Source: FEN-1297 sp963710735
Lineage (GTDB): Bacteria; Bacteroidota; Ignavibacteria; Ignavibacteriales; Ignavibacteriaceae
Length of the DNA: 64,000 bases
NCBI GenBank assembly: GCA_963710735.1
Contig: CAVQBN010000024.1
Coordinates: 124,001 to 188,000 of the forward strand
Direction: 5' to 3'
A program made the translations under genes and the position numbers. Shown here one piece after another: positions 24,102-32,342 of the stretch; the stretch's first letter is position 1, and each line of letters begins with the position of its first letter. Below the pieces are notes generated by a model that saw only the letters and a program-made list of their open reading frames with translations, did not search any database and was not told where the DNA came from.

Positions 24102-24485
24102 TTATTTCTTAGCGGGTGTTTTCTTCTTACCAGCCACAGTTTTTCTCTTACCTTTTCTTGTTCTGGAATTAGTACGTGTCCTTTGTCCTCTGGCCGGAAG
24201 ACTTTTCCTATGCCTTATTCCTCGATAAGAACCGATATCCATTAATCTCTTTATGTTTTGTTGAACCTCAGAGCGAAGAGCACCTTCTACTTTAAAATCT
24301 GCTGTAAGAATTGCTCTGATCTCAGCAATTTCTTCGTCAGTAAGATCCGATACTTTTTTATCCGGATCAACCTTTGCTTTAGTCAGAATACTTGAAGAAA
24401 TATTAGGGCCAATACCATAAATGTACTGTAGGCCAAATAAAATTTTTTTATTTTTAGGTAAATCAACACCTGCTATACGAGCCAA
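24102..24485 (-). CDS. rpsM: 30S ribosomal protein S13
   Basis: Head protein of the 30S subunit that contacts the P-site tRNA and the 50S bridge. It is recognised by MARIAGVDLPKNKKILFGL, the helix-hairpin-helix region, RGIRHRKSLPARGQRTRTN and a basic C-terminal tail of Lys/Thr repeats. At 127 residues the length is normal. It follows rpmJ after 22 bases and opens the alpha-operon part of the cluster. Confidence 0.97.
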   Translation of the reverse strand: MARIAGVDLPKNKKILFGLQYIYGIGPNISSSILTKAKVDPDKKVSDLTDEEIAEIRAILTADFKVEGALRSEVQQNIKRLMDIGSYRGIRHRKSLPARGQRTRTNSRTRKGKRKTVAGKKKTPAKK

Positions 24486-24507
24486 TTATATTCTCCTTAA
24501 ATTTTTG

Positions 24508-24621
24508 TTATCCTTGACGCTGTTTGTGCTTCGGATTTTTGCAAATAACTTTTACAACGCCTTTGCGTTTAATTATTTTACAATTTTCGCATATTTTTTT
24601 AACTGAAGCTCTGACTTTCAT
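24508..24621 (-). CDS. rpmJ: 50S ribosomal protein L36, zinc-binding form
   Basis: A 37-residue gene found by reading the gap between infA and rpsM. It starts MKVRASVKKICENCK and ends NPKHKQRQG. Cys11, Cys14, Cys27 and His32 form the CCCH zinc site of the C+ form of L36. Spacing (10 bases after infA, 22 before rpsM) and order are canonical. Confidence 0.96.
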   Translation of the reverse strand: MKVRASVKKICENCKIIKRKGVVKVICKNPKHKQRQG

Positions 24622-24631
24622 TTCTGCTCCA

Positions 24632-24850
24632 CTATTTATATCTGTAAGTAATTCTTCCTTTAGTAAGATCATATGGAGATAATTCAATTGAAACTTTATC
24701 TCCTACTAAGATTTTAATAAAATGCATTCGCATTTTTCCAGAAATATGTGCCAATATTTCATGACCATTATCTAGCTTTACCTTAAAATGAGCATTTGGT
24801 AATGTTTCCGTGACGATACCGTCTATTTTTATTGGTCCTTGTTTTGCCAT
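24632..24850 (-). CDS. infA: Translation initiation factor IF-1
   Basis: Binds the ribosomal A site during initiation. It is a single S1-like OB fold (KIDGIVTETLPNAHFKVKLDNGHEILAHISGKMR ... GRITYRYK). I chose the ATG at 24850, giving the standard 72 residues beginning MAKQ; it overlaps the map stop codon as TAATG, so translation is coupled. The TTG two codons upstream is less likely. Confidence 0.97.
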   Translation of the reverse strand: MAKQGPIKIDGIVTETLPNAHFKVKLDNGHEILAHISGKMRMHFIKILVGDKVSIELSPYDLTKGRITYRYK

Positions 24851-25614
24851 TAACAAACTGTTAAAATTTCAGGTTTACCGTTTGAGATTAAAATCGTATG
24901 CTCAAAGTGAGCTGATGGCAACCCGTCTATAGTCAAAACAGTCCATCCATCGTAATTAGTTTTAACTGAATATTTACCCATATTAACCATAGGTTCAATT
25001 GCTATCGTCATACCATTCTTCAATTTTGCGCCTGTACCTTTTTTGCCGTAATTCGGAACTGAAGGTTCTTCGTGCAAAAATTTTCCGACTCCATGCCCGC
25101 AAAGATCTCTTACAACTGAAAATCCATTCATCTCAACATAATCTTGTACAGCTGATGAAATATCGTGTACTCTATTGTCTGCTACTGCCTGCTCAATACC
25201 CATATATAAAGATTTTTCAGTTACATCCATTAATTTTTGTTTTTCCTCAGATATAGTGCCCACAGCTACGGATAAAGCAGCATCACCAAAATAACCTTTT
25301 TTCTGAACACCAACATCCAAAGAAATAATTTCACCTTCTTTAAGAACTCTATTTCCGGGAATTCCATGAACAACTTCATCGTCGATTGAAGAACAAATTG
25401 CAGCAGGATAATCAATCGATGAACCACCTTGAGAATATCCCTTAAAAGCAGCTATGGCATTGTTGCTTAATATATAATCTTCAGCTATTCTATCTAATTC
25501 TTTAGTTGTAATTCCAGGTCTAACATTTCCTTTTAATAACTGCAACGTTTCAGCAACAATCTTACAACTTTCTCTTATATAATCAATTTCTTTTTTTGTC
25601 TTTATATAAATCAC
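24850..25614 (-). CDS. map: Methionine aminopeptidase, type I
   Basis: Removes the initiator methionine from nascent proteins. The pita-bread fold metal ligands are visible: Asp in SLDVGVQKKGYFGDAALSV (two), His in GHGVGKFLHEEP, Glu in AIEPMVN and Glu in HFEHTILI. At 254 residues it is a type Ia enzyme without N-terminal extension. The start codon is GTG, 9 bases after secY; no nearby ATG is available. It sits between secY and infA, a common arrangement in Bacteroidota and Firmicutes. Confidence 0.97.
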   Translation of the reverse strand: MIYIKTKKEIDYIRESCKIVAETLQLLKGNVRPGITTKELDRIAEDYILSNNAIAAFKGYSQGGSSIDYPAAICSSIDDEVVHGIPGNRVLKEGEIISLDVGVQKKGYFGDAALSVAVGTISEEKQKLMDVTEKSLYMGIEQAVADNRVHDISSAVQDYVEMNGFSVVRDLCGHGVGKFLHEEPSVPNYGKKGTGAKLKNGMTIAIEPMVNMGKYSVKTNYDGWTVLTIDGLPSAHFEHTILISNGKPEILTVC

Positions 25615-25623
25615 GAATAACTT

Positions 25624-26958
25624 CTATCTTCTAGCTTTAACTTTACCGGTTTTCATAAAACCGTCATAATGTCTCATCAATAAATGAGATTCTATCTGCT
25701 GCAAGGTATCTAAAGCAACGCCGACAATAATAAGCAAACTTGTACCACCGAAAAACTGAGAAAATCTTACCGAAACACCCCAGCCAGAAACAAAGGCGGG
25801 TAAGATAGCAACAATCGCTAAGAAAAATGAACCTGGTAAAGTAATTTTTGTTAAAATATTATCAATGAACTCAGAAGTTTGCTTTCCAGGTCTTATACCT
25901 GGAATAAATCCGCCCTGCTTTTTCATATTATCGGCAACATCTTTTGGATTAAAAGCTATTGCTGTGTAGAAATAAGTAAAGAAAATAATCATTACGGCGT
26001 AAACAAAAGAATAAACCGGCGATGTATAAATAAAATATTGAGAAAGATTCTGTAAAAATTCATTATTCGGGAAAAATGATAAAACGGTATTTGGTATAAA
26101 CATTATAGACTGCGCAAATATTATAGGCATTACTCCAGCAGTATTTACTCGCAATGGAATATACTGAGTAACACCGCCATACACCTTTCTGCCTACCACT
26201 CTTTTTGCATATTGAACCGGAATTCTTCTTGTCCCTTGTGTAACCAGTACAACTCCGCCAATAATAAGAACCATAAATCCAATAATAATTAACTCAATAA
26301 TTATACTGCTTGTACCCTGGCTGATTCTCTGATATTCATCAAATACTGCATATGGGAACCTATCAATAATACCGATAAATATTATTAAAGAAATACCGTT
26401 ACCAATTCCTTTGTCGGTTATTTGTTCTCCCAACCACATCATAAAAACAGTACCGGAAGTAAGAATAAGCACAGTTGAAAGCGTCCAGCCAAAACCTTGA
26501 ACAGCAACAGGGACAACAGAAACACCTTGATAACTTGTGCTTATTAACTTAATGGTTACACCCCAGGCTTGAAGTGCAGATATTAAAACTGTTCCATACC
26601 TGGTTAATTGGGTAATCTTTTTTTGACCGTCTTCACCTTCTTGCTGTAGTTTCTGAAAATATGGAACAACCGCACCCAGCAATTGGATAATAATAGATGA
26701 AGAAATATAAGGCATTATACCTAGAGCAAAGATAGCCGCATTTGAAAACGCACCTCCCACAAACAAATCGTACAGCCCAAATAAAGTATCTGCAGATTGA
26801 TTTCTGGTGCTTTCAGCTAATAATGCCGAATCTATACCCGGAAGAGTAATATGTGCACCGAGTCTTACAATAACAAGCAAAGCCAAAGTATATAAAATTC
26901 TTTGGCGAAGCTCGTGAATCTTAAAAATATTTCTGAAAGTATCTGTAATTTTTGACAT
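25624..26958 (-). CDS. secY: Preprotein translocase subunit SecY
   Basis: Channel subunit of the Sec translocon. Ten transmembrane helices can be followed. The plug and gate region near LPGIDSALLAES and the conserved cytoplasmic loops (GTRRIPVQYAKRVVGRKVYGG and FNPKDVADNMKKQGGFIPGIRPGKQT) that contact SecA and the ribosome are present. At 444 residues the length is normal. It lies in the spc operon between rplO and map. Confidence 0.98.
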   Translation of the reverse strand: MSKITDTFRNIFKIHELRQRILYTLALLVIVRLGAHITLPGIDSALLAESTRNQSADTLFGLYDLFVGGAFSNAAIFALGIMPYISSSIIIQLLGAVVPYFQKLQQEGEDGQKKITQLTRYGTVLISALQAWGVTIKLISTSYQGVSVVPVAVQGFGWTLSTVLILTSGTVFMMWLGEQITDKGIGNGISLIIFIGIIDRFPYAVFDEYQRISQGTSSIIIELIIIGFMVLIIGGVVLVTQGTRRIPVQYAKRVVGRKVYGGVTQYIPLRVNTAGVMPIIFAQSIMFIPNTVLSFFPNNEFLQNLSQYFIYTSPVYSFVYAVMIIFFTYFYTAIAFNPKDVADNMKKQGGFIPGIRPGKQTSEFIDNILTKITLPGSFFLAIVAILPAFVSGWGVSVRFSQFFGGTSLLIIVGVALDTLQQIESHLLMRHYDGFMKTGKVKARR

Positions 26959-26969
26959 TTATACCCGAA

Positions 26970-27428
26970 TTAAATCGTTTCTATTGATCCACCAACTGCT
27001 TCAATTTTTTCTTTTGCAGATTGGCTAAATGCACTAACCTGAATCTTTAGTTTAGATTTTATTTCACCATTACCTAATATCTTTACTGGATTTTTCAAAC
27101 TCCTAATTAAACCGTGTTTTTTCAAAACCTCAGCATTGATAACCTTTTCTTTTAATTTTTTAGAAGAGGCCAGCTTTTCTAAAGAATCGATGTTTACTAC
27201 TTGAAAGTAAACTTTAAACTTATTGGTAAAACCGAACTTAGGTATTCTTCTCTGTAAAGGCATCTGCCCGCCTTCAAACCAAGCTTTTTTGCTAGCACCT
27301 GAACGAGACATTTGTCCGTTCATTCCTTTTGTAGAGGTACCGCCGTGTCCGGAACCTTCACCTCTTGCAATTCTCTTAGTATTCTTTCGAGAACCTTCTG
27401 CATATTTTAAATTGCTTAGAATATCCAT
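26970..27428 (-). CDS. rplO: 50S ribosomal protein L15
   Basis: Late-assembly 23S rRNA-binding protein. It is recognised by the Gly/Arg/Lys-rich N-terminus (RIARGEGSGHGGTSTKGMNGQ), GGQMPLQRRIPKFGF, and the C-terminal domain ending FSQSAKEKIEAVGGSIETI. It has 152 residues and starts 12 bases after rpmD, before secY. Confidence 0.97.
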   Translation of the reverse strand: MDILSNLKYAEGSRKNTKRIARGEGSGHGGTSTKGMNGQMSRSGASKKAWFEGGQMPLQRRIPKFGFTNKFKVYFQVVNIDSLEKLASSKKLKEKVINAEVLKKHGLIRSLKNPVKILGNGEIKSKLKIQVSAFSQSAKEKIEAVGGSIETI

Positions 27429-27440
27429 TATTAAACCTTA

Positions 27441-27626
27441 TTACTTCTTAATTTCTTCAACTTTAACTAGATGAGATACTTTATTAATCATACCTCTTAT
27501 TTGCGGAGTATCATTATGTATCTTCTCCCAATTTGGCTTACCTAATCCCAAAGCTTCAATCGTCTTTTTTTGATCTTTAGGTCTATCAATAATACTTCTA
27601 GTTTGTGTAATTTTTAATTTTGCCAT
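27441..27626 (-). CDS. rpmD: 50S ribosomal protein L30
   Basis: Small 61-residue ferredoxin-like-fold protein of the 50S subunit: KITQTRSIIDRPKDQKKTIEALGL then DTPQIRGMINKVSHLVKVEE, the typical bacterial L30 pattern. It is placed between rpsE and rplO as expected. Confidence 0.96.
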   Translation of the reverse strand: MAKLKITQTRSIIDRPKDQKKTIEALGLGKPNWEKIHNDTPQIRGMINKVSHLVKVEEIKK

Positions 27627-27637
27627 GATTTCCTCAA

Positions 27638-28156
27638 TTAAGCATTAAATAGCTCGGTAACTGTCATACCTCTTTTATTCGCCATTTTCTTTGCATCTGT
27701 AACGCCCAATAATCCGTTGAGCGTTGCCTTTACCTGGTTATGCGGATTACTTGAACCTAAAGATTTTGTAAGTATATCCTGAATACCTGCAGCTTCAAGC
27801 ACTGCACGAACTCCGCCGCCAGCAATTAAGCCTGTTCCAGGTGAAGCAGGTTTTAGAAGTACTCTTCCAGCACCGAATTTACCAATAATTTCGTGTGCTA
27901 TTGTTCCTTTGATTACTGAAACATTTACAAGACTCTTTTTTGCATCGTCAATACCTTTTGAAATAGCATCAGTTACTTCATTAGCTTTTCCCAAACCTAC
28001 ACCAACAACACCTTTGCCGTTACCTACAACAACAATTGCATTAAAGCTAAATCGGCGTCCGCCTTTTACAACTTTTGCAACTCTGTTAATATGAACAACT
28101 TTTTCTTTTAACTCTTCTATTTCGCCTGATCTTACATTTTTCAATGGGCTCTCCAA
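27638..28156 (-). CDS. rpsE: 30S ribosomal protein S5
   Basis: Shapes the mRNA entry channel and translational fidelity. The double-stranded RNA-binding N-terminal domain (VVHINRVAKVVKGGRRFSFNAIVVVGNGKGVVG) and the C-terminal GSSNPHNQVKATLNGLL are clear; 172 residues. Unusually, its 5' side is separated from rplR by a tRNA-Gln gene and an AT-rich spacer of 81 bases, so its mRNA 5' end may be created by tRNA processing. Confidence 0.97.
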   Translation of the reverse strand: MESPLKNVRSGEIEELKEKVVHINRVAKVVKGGRRFSFNAIVVVGNGKGVVGVGLGKANEVTDAISKGIDDAKKSLVNVSVIKGTIAHEIIGKFGAGRVLLKPASPGTGLIAGGGVRAVLEAAGIQDILTKSLGSSNPHNQVKATLNGLLGVTDAKKMANKRGMTVTELFNA

Positions 28157-28237
28157 TCACTTCTCTAATTTTTTAATTACTTTTTTCACTTTTAATTAAA
28201 AATAAAAAATAATTTCCCGTTCTTTCCGGCTATTAAT

Positions 28238-28311
28238 TGGCTGCCGGGAGAGGATTCGAACCTCTACAGACGCCTCCAAAGGGCGTAGTCCTGCCATTAG
28301 ACGACCCGGCA
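28238..28311 (-). tRNA. tRNA-Gln(UUG)
   Basis: Cloverleaf on the minus strand: acceptor TGCCGGG / CCCGGCA, anticodon stem ACGCC / GGCGT with loop CTTTGGA giving anticodon TTG, T-arm AGAGG TTCGAAT CCTCT, discriminator G and encoded CCA. It is embedded between rplR (19 bases upstream) and rpsE (81 bases downstream) inside the spc ribosomal-protein operon and reads in the same direction. Confidence 0.95.
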
Positions 28312-28330
28312 ATTTCAGTTACTTTCATAA

Positions 28331-28696
28331 CTAAAATTTCAAACCTCCTTCACGCGCACCATCAGCAATTGCTTGAATACGCCCATGATATCTATAGCCG
28401 TTTCTGTCAAATACCACTGTAGTAATATTTTTTTCTTTAGCTTTTTTAGCTACCAAATTGCCGACAATTTTACTTTTGGCAATCTTACCTTTTGCTTTCT
28501 TAATATCATCAGCTAGTTCTTTAGAAAGAGATGAAGCAGCAATTAGAGTATTTCCGCTGGCATCATCTATTATCTGTGCATATACATTATCTAAACTTCT
28601 AAAAACAGACAACCTTGGTTTGTCAGGTGTTCCTGAAATATTTTTTCTAATCTTTGTTTTAGATCTTAGTCTTGAATTTTCGTTTCTTTTAATCAT
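28331..28696 (-). CDS. rplR: 50S ribosomal protein L18
   Basis: Binds 5S rRNA and places it in the central protuberance. It is recognised by RLRSKTKIRKNISGTPDKPRLSVFRSLDNVYAQIIDDASG and the C-terminal VVFDRNGYRYHGRIQAIADGAREGGLKF; 121 residues. It follows rplF and is the last protein gene before the inserted tRNA-Gln. Confidence 0.97.
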   Translation of the reverse strand: MIKRNENSRLRSKTKIRKNISGTPDKPRLSVFRSLDNVYAQIIDDASGNTLIAASSLSKELADDIKKAKGKIAKSKIVGNLVAKKAKEKNITTVVFDRNGYRYHGRIQAIADGAREGGLKF

Positions 28697-28716
28697 CTTA
28701 AAATTAACTCCTAAAT

Positions 28717-29256
28717 TTACTTACCTGCTGTCTTACCGGCTTTTCTTTTAATTTGTTCATCAGAGTATTTAATTCCTTTGCCTTTATATGGTTCAGGTTT
28801 CCTAATAGACCTTATTTTCGAGGCAACCATGCCAACAAGTTGTTTGTCTATTCCAGATACGATTATTTGAGTTTGTACTGGTGTCTGTAAAGTTATACCA
28901 TCAGGCGGCATAAAATAAATCGGATGAGAATAACCTATGTTAAGCAAAAGATTTTTTCCTTTTAATTCAGCTCTATAACCGACTCCAACGATATCCAGAG
29001 TTTTTTGATAAGCACTAGTAACGCCGTTAACCATATTTTGAATAAGCGCCCTTGATAAGCCATGGAGAGCTTTATTTTCTTTTGTATCGTCAGGTCTATT
29101 TACAGTTAATTCATTATCCTTTATTTCAATTCCAATGTTCTGGTGTATTGTATTTTCTAACACACCCTTGGGTCCTTTTATTAATAAATGCTGACCGTTC
29201 TGTGTAACAGTTACACCGCTAGGAATTACAACAGGTTTTTTACCAATTCGTGACAA
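28717..29256 (-). CDS. rplF: 50S ribosomal protein L6
   Basis: Two-domain protein near the factor-binding site. It starts MSRIGKKPVVIPSGVTVT, and the C-terminal half carries DIVGVGYRAELKGKNLLLNIGYSHP and the signature PEPYKGKGIKYSDEQIKRKAGKTAGK. It has 179 residues and lies between rpsH and rplR. Confidence 0.97.
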   Translation of the reverse strand: MSRIGKKPVVIPSGVTVTQNGQHLLIKGPKGVLENTIHQNIGIEIKDNELTVNRPDDTKENKALHGLSRALIQNMVNGVTSAYQKTLDIVGVGYRAELKGKNLLLNIGYSHPIYFMPPDGITLQTPVQTQIIVSGIDKQLVGMVASKIRSIRKPEPYKGKGIKYSDEQIKRKAGKTAGK

Positions 29257-29278
29257 TTTAAAACTCCATTCAAAAAAA

Positions 29279-29674
29279 TTACCAGATATAACAAACTACT
29301 TCACCGCCAATTGCTTCTCTTCTAGCTTCTTTATCAGTGAGAAGACCTTTTGGGGTAGATATAACAGCGACTCCAAGTCCATTTAAAACTTTTGGCAGCT
29401 CATTTGAGTTTTTGTAAAGCCTTAAACCAGGGGTACTAATTCTTTTTAAACCGCTGATTGCCGGTACGCCATTTTTATATTTTAATTGAATTCTCAAAAT
29501 ATTTTGTTTATTGTCTTCAACAACAGTATAATCTTCAATAAATTTCTGTCTTTTTAAGATATCTGCCATACCCTTCTTCATATTGGAAGAAGGAATATCA
29601 ACTCTAATTTTTTTCGCTCTAGAAGCATTTCTAACTCTAGTTAAAAAATCTGCAATCGGATCTGTAACAGGCAT
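29279..29674 (-). CDS. rpsH: 30S ribosomal protein S8
   Basis: Central-domain 16S rRNA-binding protein; in E. coli it represses the spc operon. It starts MPVTDPIADFLTRVRNASRAKK and ends GLLTDKEARREAIGGEVVCYIW, matching the S8 signature (STPKGLLTDKEAR). It has 131 residues, in order after rpsN. Confidence 0.97.
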   Translation of the reverse strand: MPVTDPIADFLTRVRNASRAKKIRVDIPSSNMKKGMADILKRQKFIEDYTVVEDNKQNILRIQLKYKNGVPAISGLKRISTPGLRLYKNSNELPKVLNGLGVAVISTPKGLLTDKEARREAIGGEVVCYIW

Positions 29675-29686
29675 AAATATTCTCCT

Positions 29687-29956
29687 TTACCAACTTGACT
29701 TTTTTAATCCAGGAATTTCACCCTTTAGCGCCATCTCTCTTAATACAAGACGGGAAACGCCAAATTTTCGGTAATAACTTCGTGCTCTTCCTGTAAACAT
29801 ACATCGATTGTGCAACCTTACCGGAGAAGAATTTTTAGGCAATTTCTGCAATCCATCAGAATCACCTTTTTCTTTTAACTCTTTTCTAAGCTTTGCGTAC
29901 TTATTAACAAGTCTTTGTCTTTTTTCTTCTCTTGCTATTAAACTTTTTCTCGCCAT
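29687..29956 (-). CDS. rpsN: 30S ribosomal protein S14, zinc-free form
   Basis: Head protein of the 30S subunit. The 89-residue long form with a single cysteine (RLHNRCMFTGRARSYYRKFGVSR) lacks the CxxC pairs of the zinc form, in contrast to the zinc forms of S4 and L36 in the same operon. It lies between rplE and rpsH. Confidence 0.97.
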   Translation of the reverse strand: MARKSLIAREEKRQRLVNKYAKLRKELKEKGDSDGLQKLPKNSSPVRLHNRCMFTGRARSYYRKFGVSRLVLREMALKGEIPGLKKSSW

Positions 29957-29968
29957 TAAATCTCCTAA

Positions 29969-30625
29969 TTACGCTGTTTTGATCTCTTTTTTTCTAAACG
30001 GAAAACCGAATGACTGTAGAAGTTCATAAGCTTCATTATCGGTTTTAGCCGTAGTAACAAAAGTAACATCCATACCCAAAACTCTGGTTATTTTGTCAAC
30101 ATTAATTTCGGGGAAAATAATTTGTTCTTTAATTCCCAGAGTGTAATTTCCTCTACCGTCAAAAGATTTGTCAGAAAGGCCTCTAAAATCTCTTACGCGC
30201 GGAAGTGCAATGTTCAAAAGTCTATCCATAAATTCAAACATTTTTTCTCGTCTAAGAGTAACCATAGCGCCAATACTAACACCTTCTCTAAGCTTAAAGT
30301 TTGAAATTGCTTTTTTAGCTTTTCTAACACTGGCTTTTTGACCGGTAATAGTCTCCAATTCTCTTATGGCTTCTTCCAAAATTTTTTGATCAGCAACCGC
30401 TGCACCGACTCCCATATTTACAACTATCTTGTGAAGCTTTGGAACTTCCATAACGCTTTTATACCCGAATTTCTTTTTAAGTCCCGAAACAATTTCATTC
30501 TTGTATGTATCGGCTAAGCGAGTCTTAATTTTAATTTCTTTTTCCGGAGCAACTTTGGCAACCTCTTTTTTTGCGCCTTTAGTTTGCTTCTCGGTATTTT
30601 CTTTTTTTGTTTTCTTCTCTGCCAT
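29969..30625 (-). CDS. rplE: 50S ribosomal protein L5 with N-terminal extension
   Basis: Binds 5S rRNA and contacts the P-site tRNA. The core (YKNEIVSGLKKKFGYKSVMEVPKLHKIVVNMGVG ... RDFRGLSDKSFDGRGNYTLGIKEQIIFPEI) is canonical. In front of it are about 35 extra residues rich in Lys, Glu and Ala, with no alternative in-frame start closer to the core, making 218 residues instead of about 180. The role of the extension is unknown. It lies between rplX and rpsN. Confidence 0.96.
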   Translation of the reverse strand: MAEKKTKKENTEKQTKGAKKEVAKVAPEKEIKIKTRLADTYKNEIVSGLKKKFGYKSVMEVPKLHKIVVNMGVGAAVADQKILEEAIRELETITGQKASVRKAKKAISNFKLREGVSIGAMVTLRREKMFEFMDRLLNIALPRVRDFRGLSDKSFDGRGNYTLGIKEQIIFPEINVDKITRVLGMDVTFVTTAKTDNEAYELLQSFGFPFRKKEIKTA

Positions 30626-30660
30626 TATTCAATTAAACCTTGAGTATAATAATTTGGTTA

Positions 30661-30984
30661 TTAAATCATTTCTCCGCTTGTTCTGCTTACACGAACTCTC
30701 TTCTTCTTGCCTGTTTTTTCATCCAGAATTATCTGTGAACCGAGCCTTGATGGTTCGTTATTGTTTGGATCAATCAACATCACGTTTGATATGTTAATAG
30801 GCGCTTCTTTTTCGATTATTCCGCCCTGAGGATTTTTCTGGCTGGGCTTTGAATGCCTTTTCCTTAAGTTTATTCCTTCAACAATTATTCTGGATTTATT
30901 AGGAAATACTTTTAATATTTTTCCGGATTTTCCACTATCGTTTCCGGCAATTACCATTACATTATCATTTTTATGAATTTTCAT
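30661..30984 (-). CDS. rplX: 50S ribosomal protein L24
   Basis: Assembly-initiator protein of the 50S subunit. The KOW motif at the N-terminus (NDNVMVIAGNDSGKSGKILKVFPNKSRIIVEGINLRKRH) and GGIIEKEAPINISNVMLIDP are clear; 107 residues. It follows rplN after 15 bases. Confidence 0.97.
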   Translation of the reverse strand: MKIHKNDNVMVIAGNDSGKSGKILKVFPNKSRIIVEGINLRKRHSKPSQKNPQGGIIEKEAPINISNVMLIDPNNNEPSRLGSQIILDEKTGKKKRVRVSRTSGEMI

Positions 30985-30999
30985 TATTCTTCCAAAACT

Positions 31000-31368
31000 T
31001 TATAAAACTTCTGGTGCTAAAGAAACTATTTTCATGAATTGTTTTTCTCTTAACTCTCTTGCTACCGGTCCAAAAATACGGGTACCTTTAGGTTCGTTCT
31101 GATTGTTAATAAGAACTGCAGCGTTTTCATCAAATCTTATATATGAGCCATCTTTTCTTCTTACTTCTTTTTTTGTTCTAACTATAACCGCCCTAGAAAC
31201 TTCACCTTTCTTTACAGTCCCATTTGGAATAGCAGCTTTAACAGCGACGACAATTAAATCTCCGACGCTTGCATACTTTCTTCCGCTTCCGCCAAGTACT
31301 CGAATACACCTGACCTTTTTTGCGCCAGAGTTATCGGCAACTACTAAATTCGTTTCTTCTTGAATCAT
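31000..31368 (-). CDS. rplN: 50S ribosomal protein L14
   Basis: Subunit-interface protein. It starts MIQEETNLVVADNSGAKKVRCIRVLGGSG, contains the signature AVIVRTKKEVRRKDGSYIRFDENAAVLI and ends with GPVARELREKQFMKIVSLAPEVL. At 122 residues it has the exact bacterial length. Confidence 0.98.
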   Translation of the reverse strand: MIQEETNLVVADNSGAKKVRCIRVLGGSGRKYASVGDLIVVAVKAAIPNGTVKKGEVSRAVIVRTKKEVRRKDGSYIRFDENAAVLINNQNEPKGTRIFGPVARELREKQFMKIVSLAPEVL

Positions 31369-31390
31369 TTAACTCTACTCCTTGCTTTAA

Positions 31391-31648
31391 CTACTTGGCT
31401 TTTTCTACTATTTCAACTAAACGCCATCTTTTCTTTGAACTTAAAGGGCGTGATTCCATTATTTTTACTTTGTCACCAACCTGGCATTCGTTTTTTTCAT
31501 CATGAGCCATAAGCTTAGTGGTCTTCCTAAAATATTTTTTGTATATAGGATGCGGAACTCTTCTTTCAATTGCAACTGTTATTGTTTTTTGCATTTTACT
31601 ACTAACAACTACACCAACTCTGGTTTTTCTTAATGCACGCTGTTCCAT
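31391..31648 (-). CDS. rpsQ: 30S ribosomal protein S17
   Basis: OB-fold 16S rRNA-binding protein: RKTRVGVVVSSKMQKTITVAIERRVPHPIYKKYFRKTTKLMAHDE, then VGDKVKIMESRPLSSKKRW. It has 85 residues and starts two bases after rpmC, indicating tight coupling. Confidence 0.97.
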   Translation of the reverse strand: MEQRALRKTRVGVVVSSKMQKTITVAIERRVPHPIYKKYFRKTTKLMAHDEKNECQVGDKVKIMESRPLSSKKRWRLVEIVEKAK

Positions 31649-31650
31649 AT

Positions 31651-31887
31651 TTAAGCATTAACTCCTTCTTTTTTATCTTTTTCAGTCGATGCTTTTTCCA
31701 TTAAATTCCTTTCTTTAAGGACTGTTTTTAACCGGGCAAGATCTTGCTTAACTAATTTTAATTTGCTGGTATTAGTTAATTGTTTAAGCTGGTGTGTAAA
31801 ACGTAAATCAAGAAGATTTTTTTCTTCTTCAGAAATTTGCTTTATCAATTCATCGTCTTTTAATTCTCTTACTTCATGTATCTTCAT
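31651..31887 (-). CDS. rpmC: 50S ribosomal protein L29
   Basis: Helical hairpin protein at the tunnel exit that contacts the signal recognition particle and trigger factor. It starts MKIHEVRELKDDELIKQISEEEKNLLDLRF and continues with the second helix (DLARLKTVLKERNL). At 78 residues it has a short extra charged tail (EKASTEKDKKEGVNA). Confidence 0.96.
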   Translation of the reverse strand: MKIHEVRELKDDELIKQISEEEKNLLDLRFTHQLKQLTNTSKLKLVKQDLARLKTVLKERNLMEKASTEKDKKEGVNA

Positions 31888-31905
31888 TTATTCACACCTT
31901 AATTA

Positions 31906-32322
31906 TTATTCGAAATCTGGCCTAGCCACGACTTTTGTTTTAATCGGTAATTTGTATGCACAAGTTTTTAGTGCTTCATGAGCTAATTCTTTAGAAACAC
32001 CAGCAACCTCAAAGAGTACTCTTCCTGGTTTTACAACGGCAACCCAAAATTCAGGAGCTCCTTTACCTTTGCCCATTCTGGTTTCGAGTGGTTTTTTTGA
32101 CACAGGTTTATCCGGAAAAATTCTAATCCAAACCTTACCGTCTCTTTTCATTTTTCTAGAAAGTGCAACACGACAAGCTTCAATTTGACGGCTTGTAATC
32201 CAATGCGGCTCTAAAGCTTTCAAACCAAAGTCTCCAAACGAAATTGAACTTCCTCGTTTAGCTTTTCCAGCCATTCTTCCGCGCTGCGATTTTCTAAATT
32301 TAACTCTTTTAGGCATTAACAT
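31906..32322 (-). CDS. rplP: 50S ribosomal protein L16
   Basis: Organises the A-site region of the 50S subunit. It starts MLMPKRVKFRKSQRGRMAGKA and has the signatures KRDGKVWIRIFPDKPVSKKPLETRMGKGKG and WVAVVKPGRVLFEVAGVSKELA. It has 138 residues, between rpsC and rpmC. Confidence 0.98.
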   Translation of the reverse strand: MLMPKRVKFRKSQRGRMAGKAKRGSSISFGDFGLKALEPHWITSRQIEACRVALSRKMKRDGKVWIRIFPDKPVSKKPLETRMGKGKGAPEFWVAVVKPGRVLFEVAGVSKELAHEALKTCAYKLPIKTKVVARPDFE

Positions 32323-32342
32323 AATAAAGAACTCCCAAGTAT

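Noticed and set aside
28237..28422. Plus-strand ORF starting MAAGRGFEPLQ
   Set aside because: It is the reverse complement of the tRNA-Gln gene and the end of rplR; GRGFEPL-type peptides are a classic shadow of tRNA T-arms.
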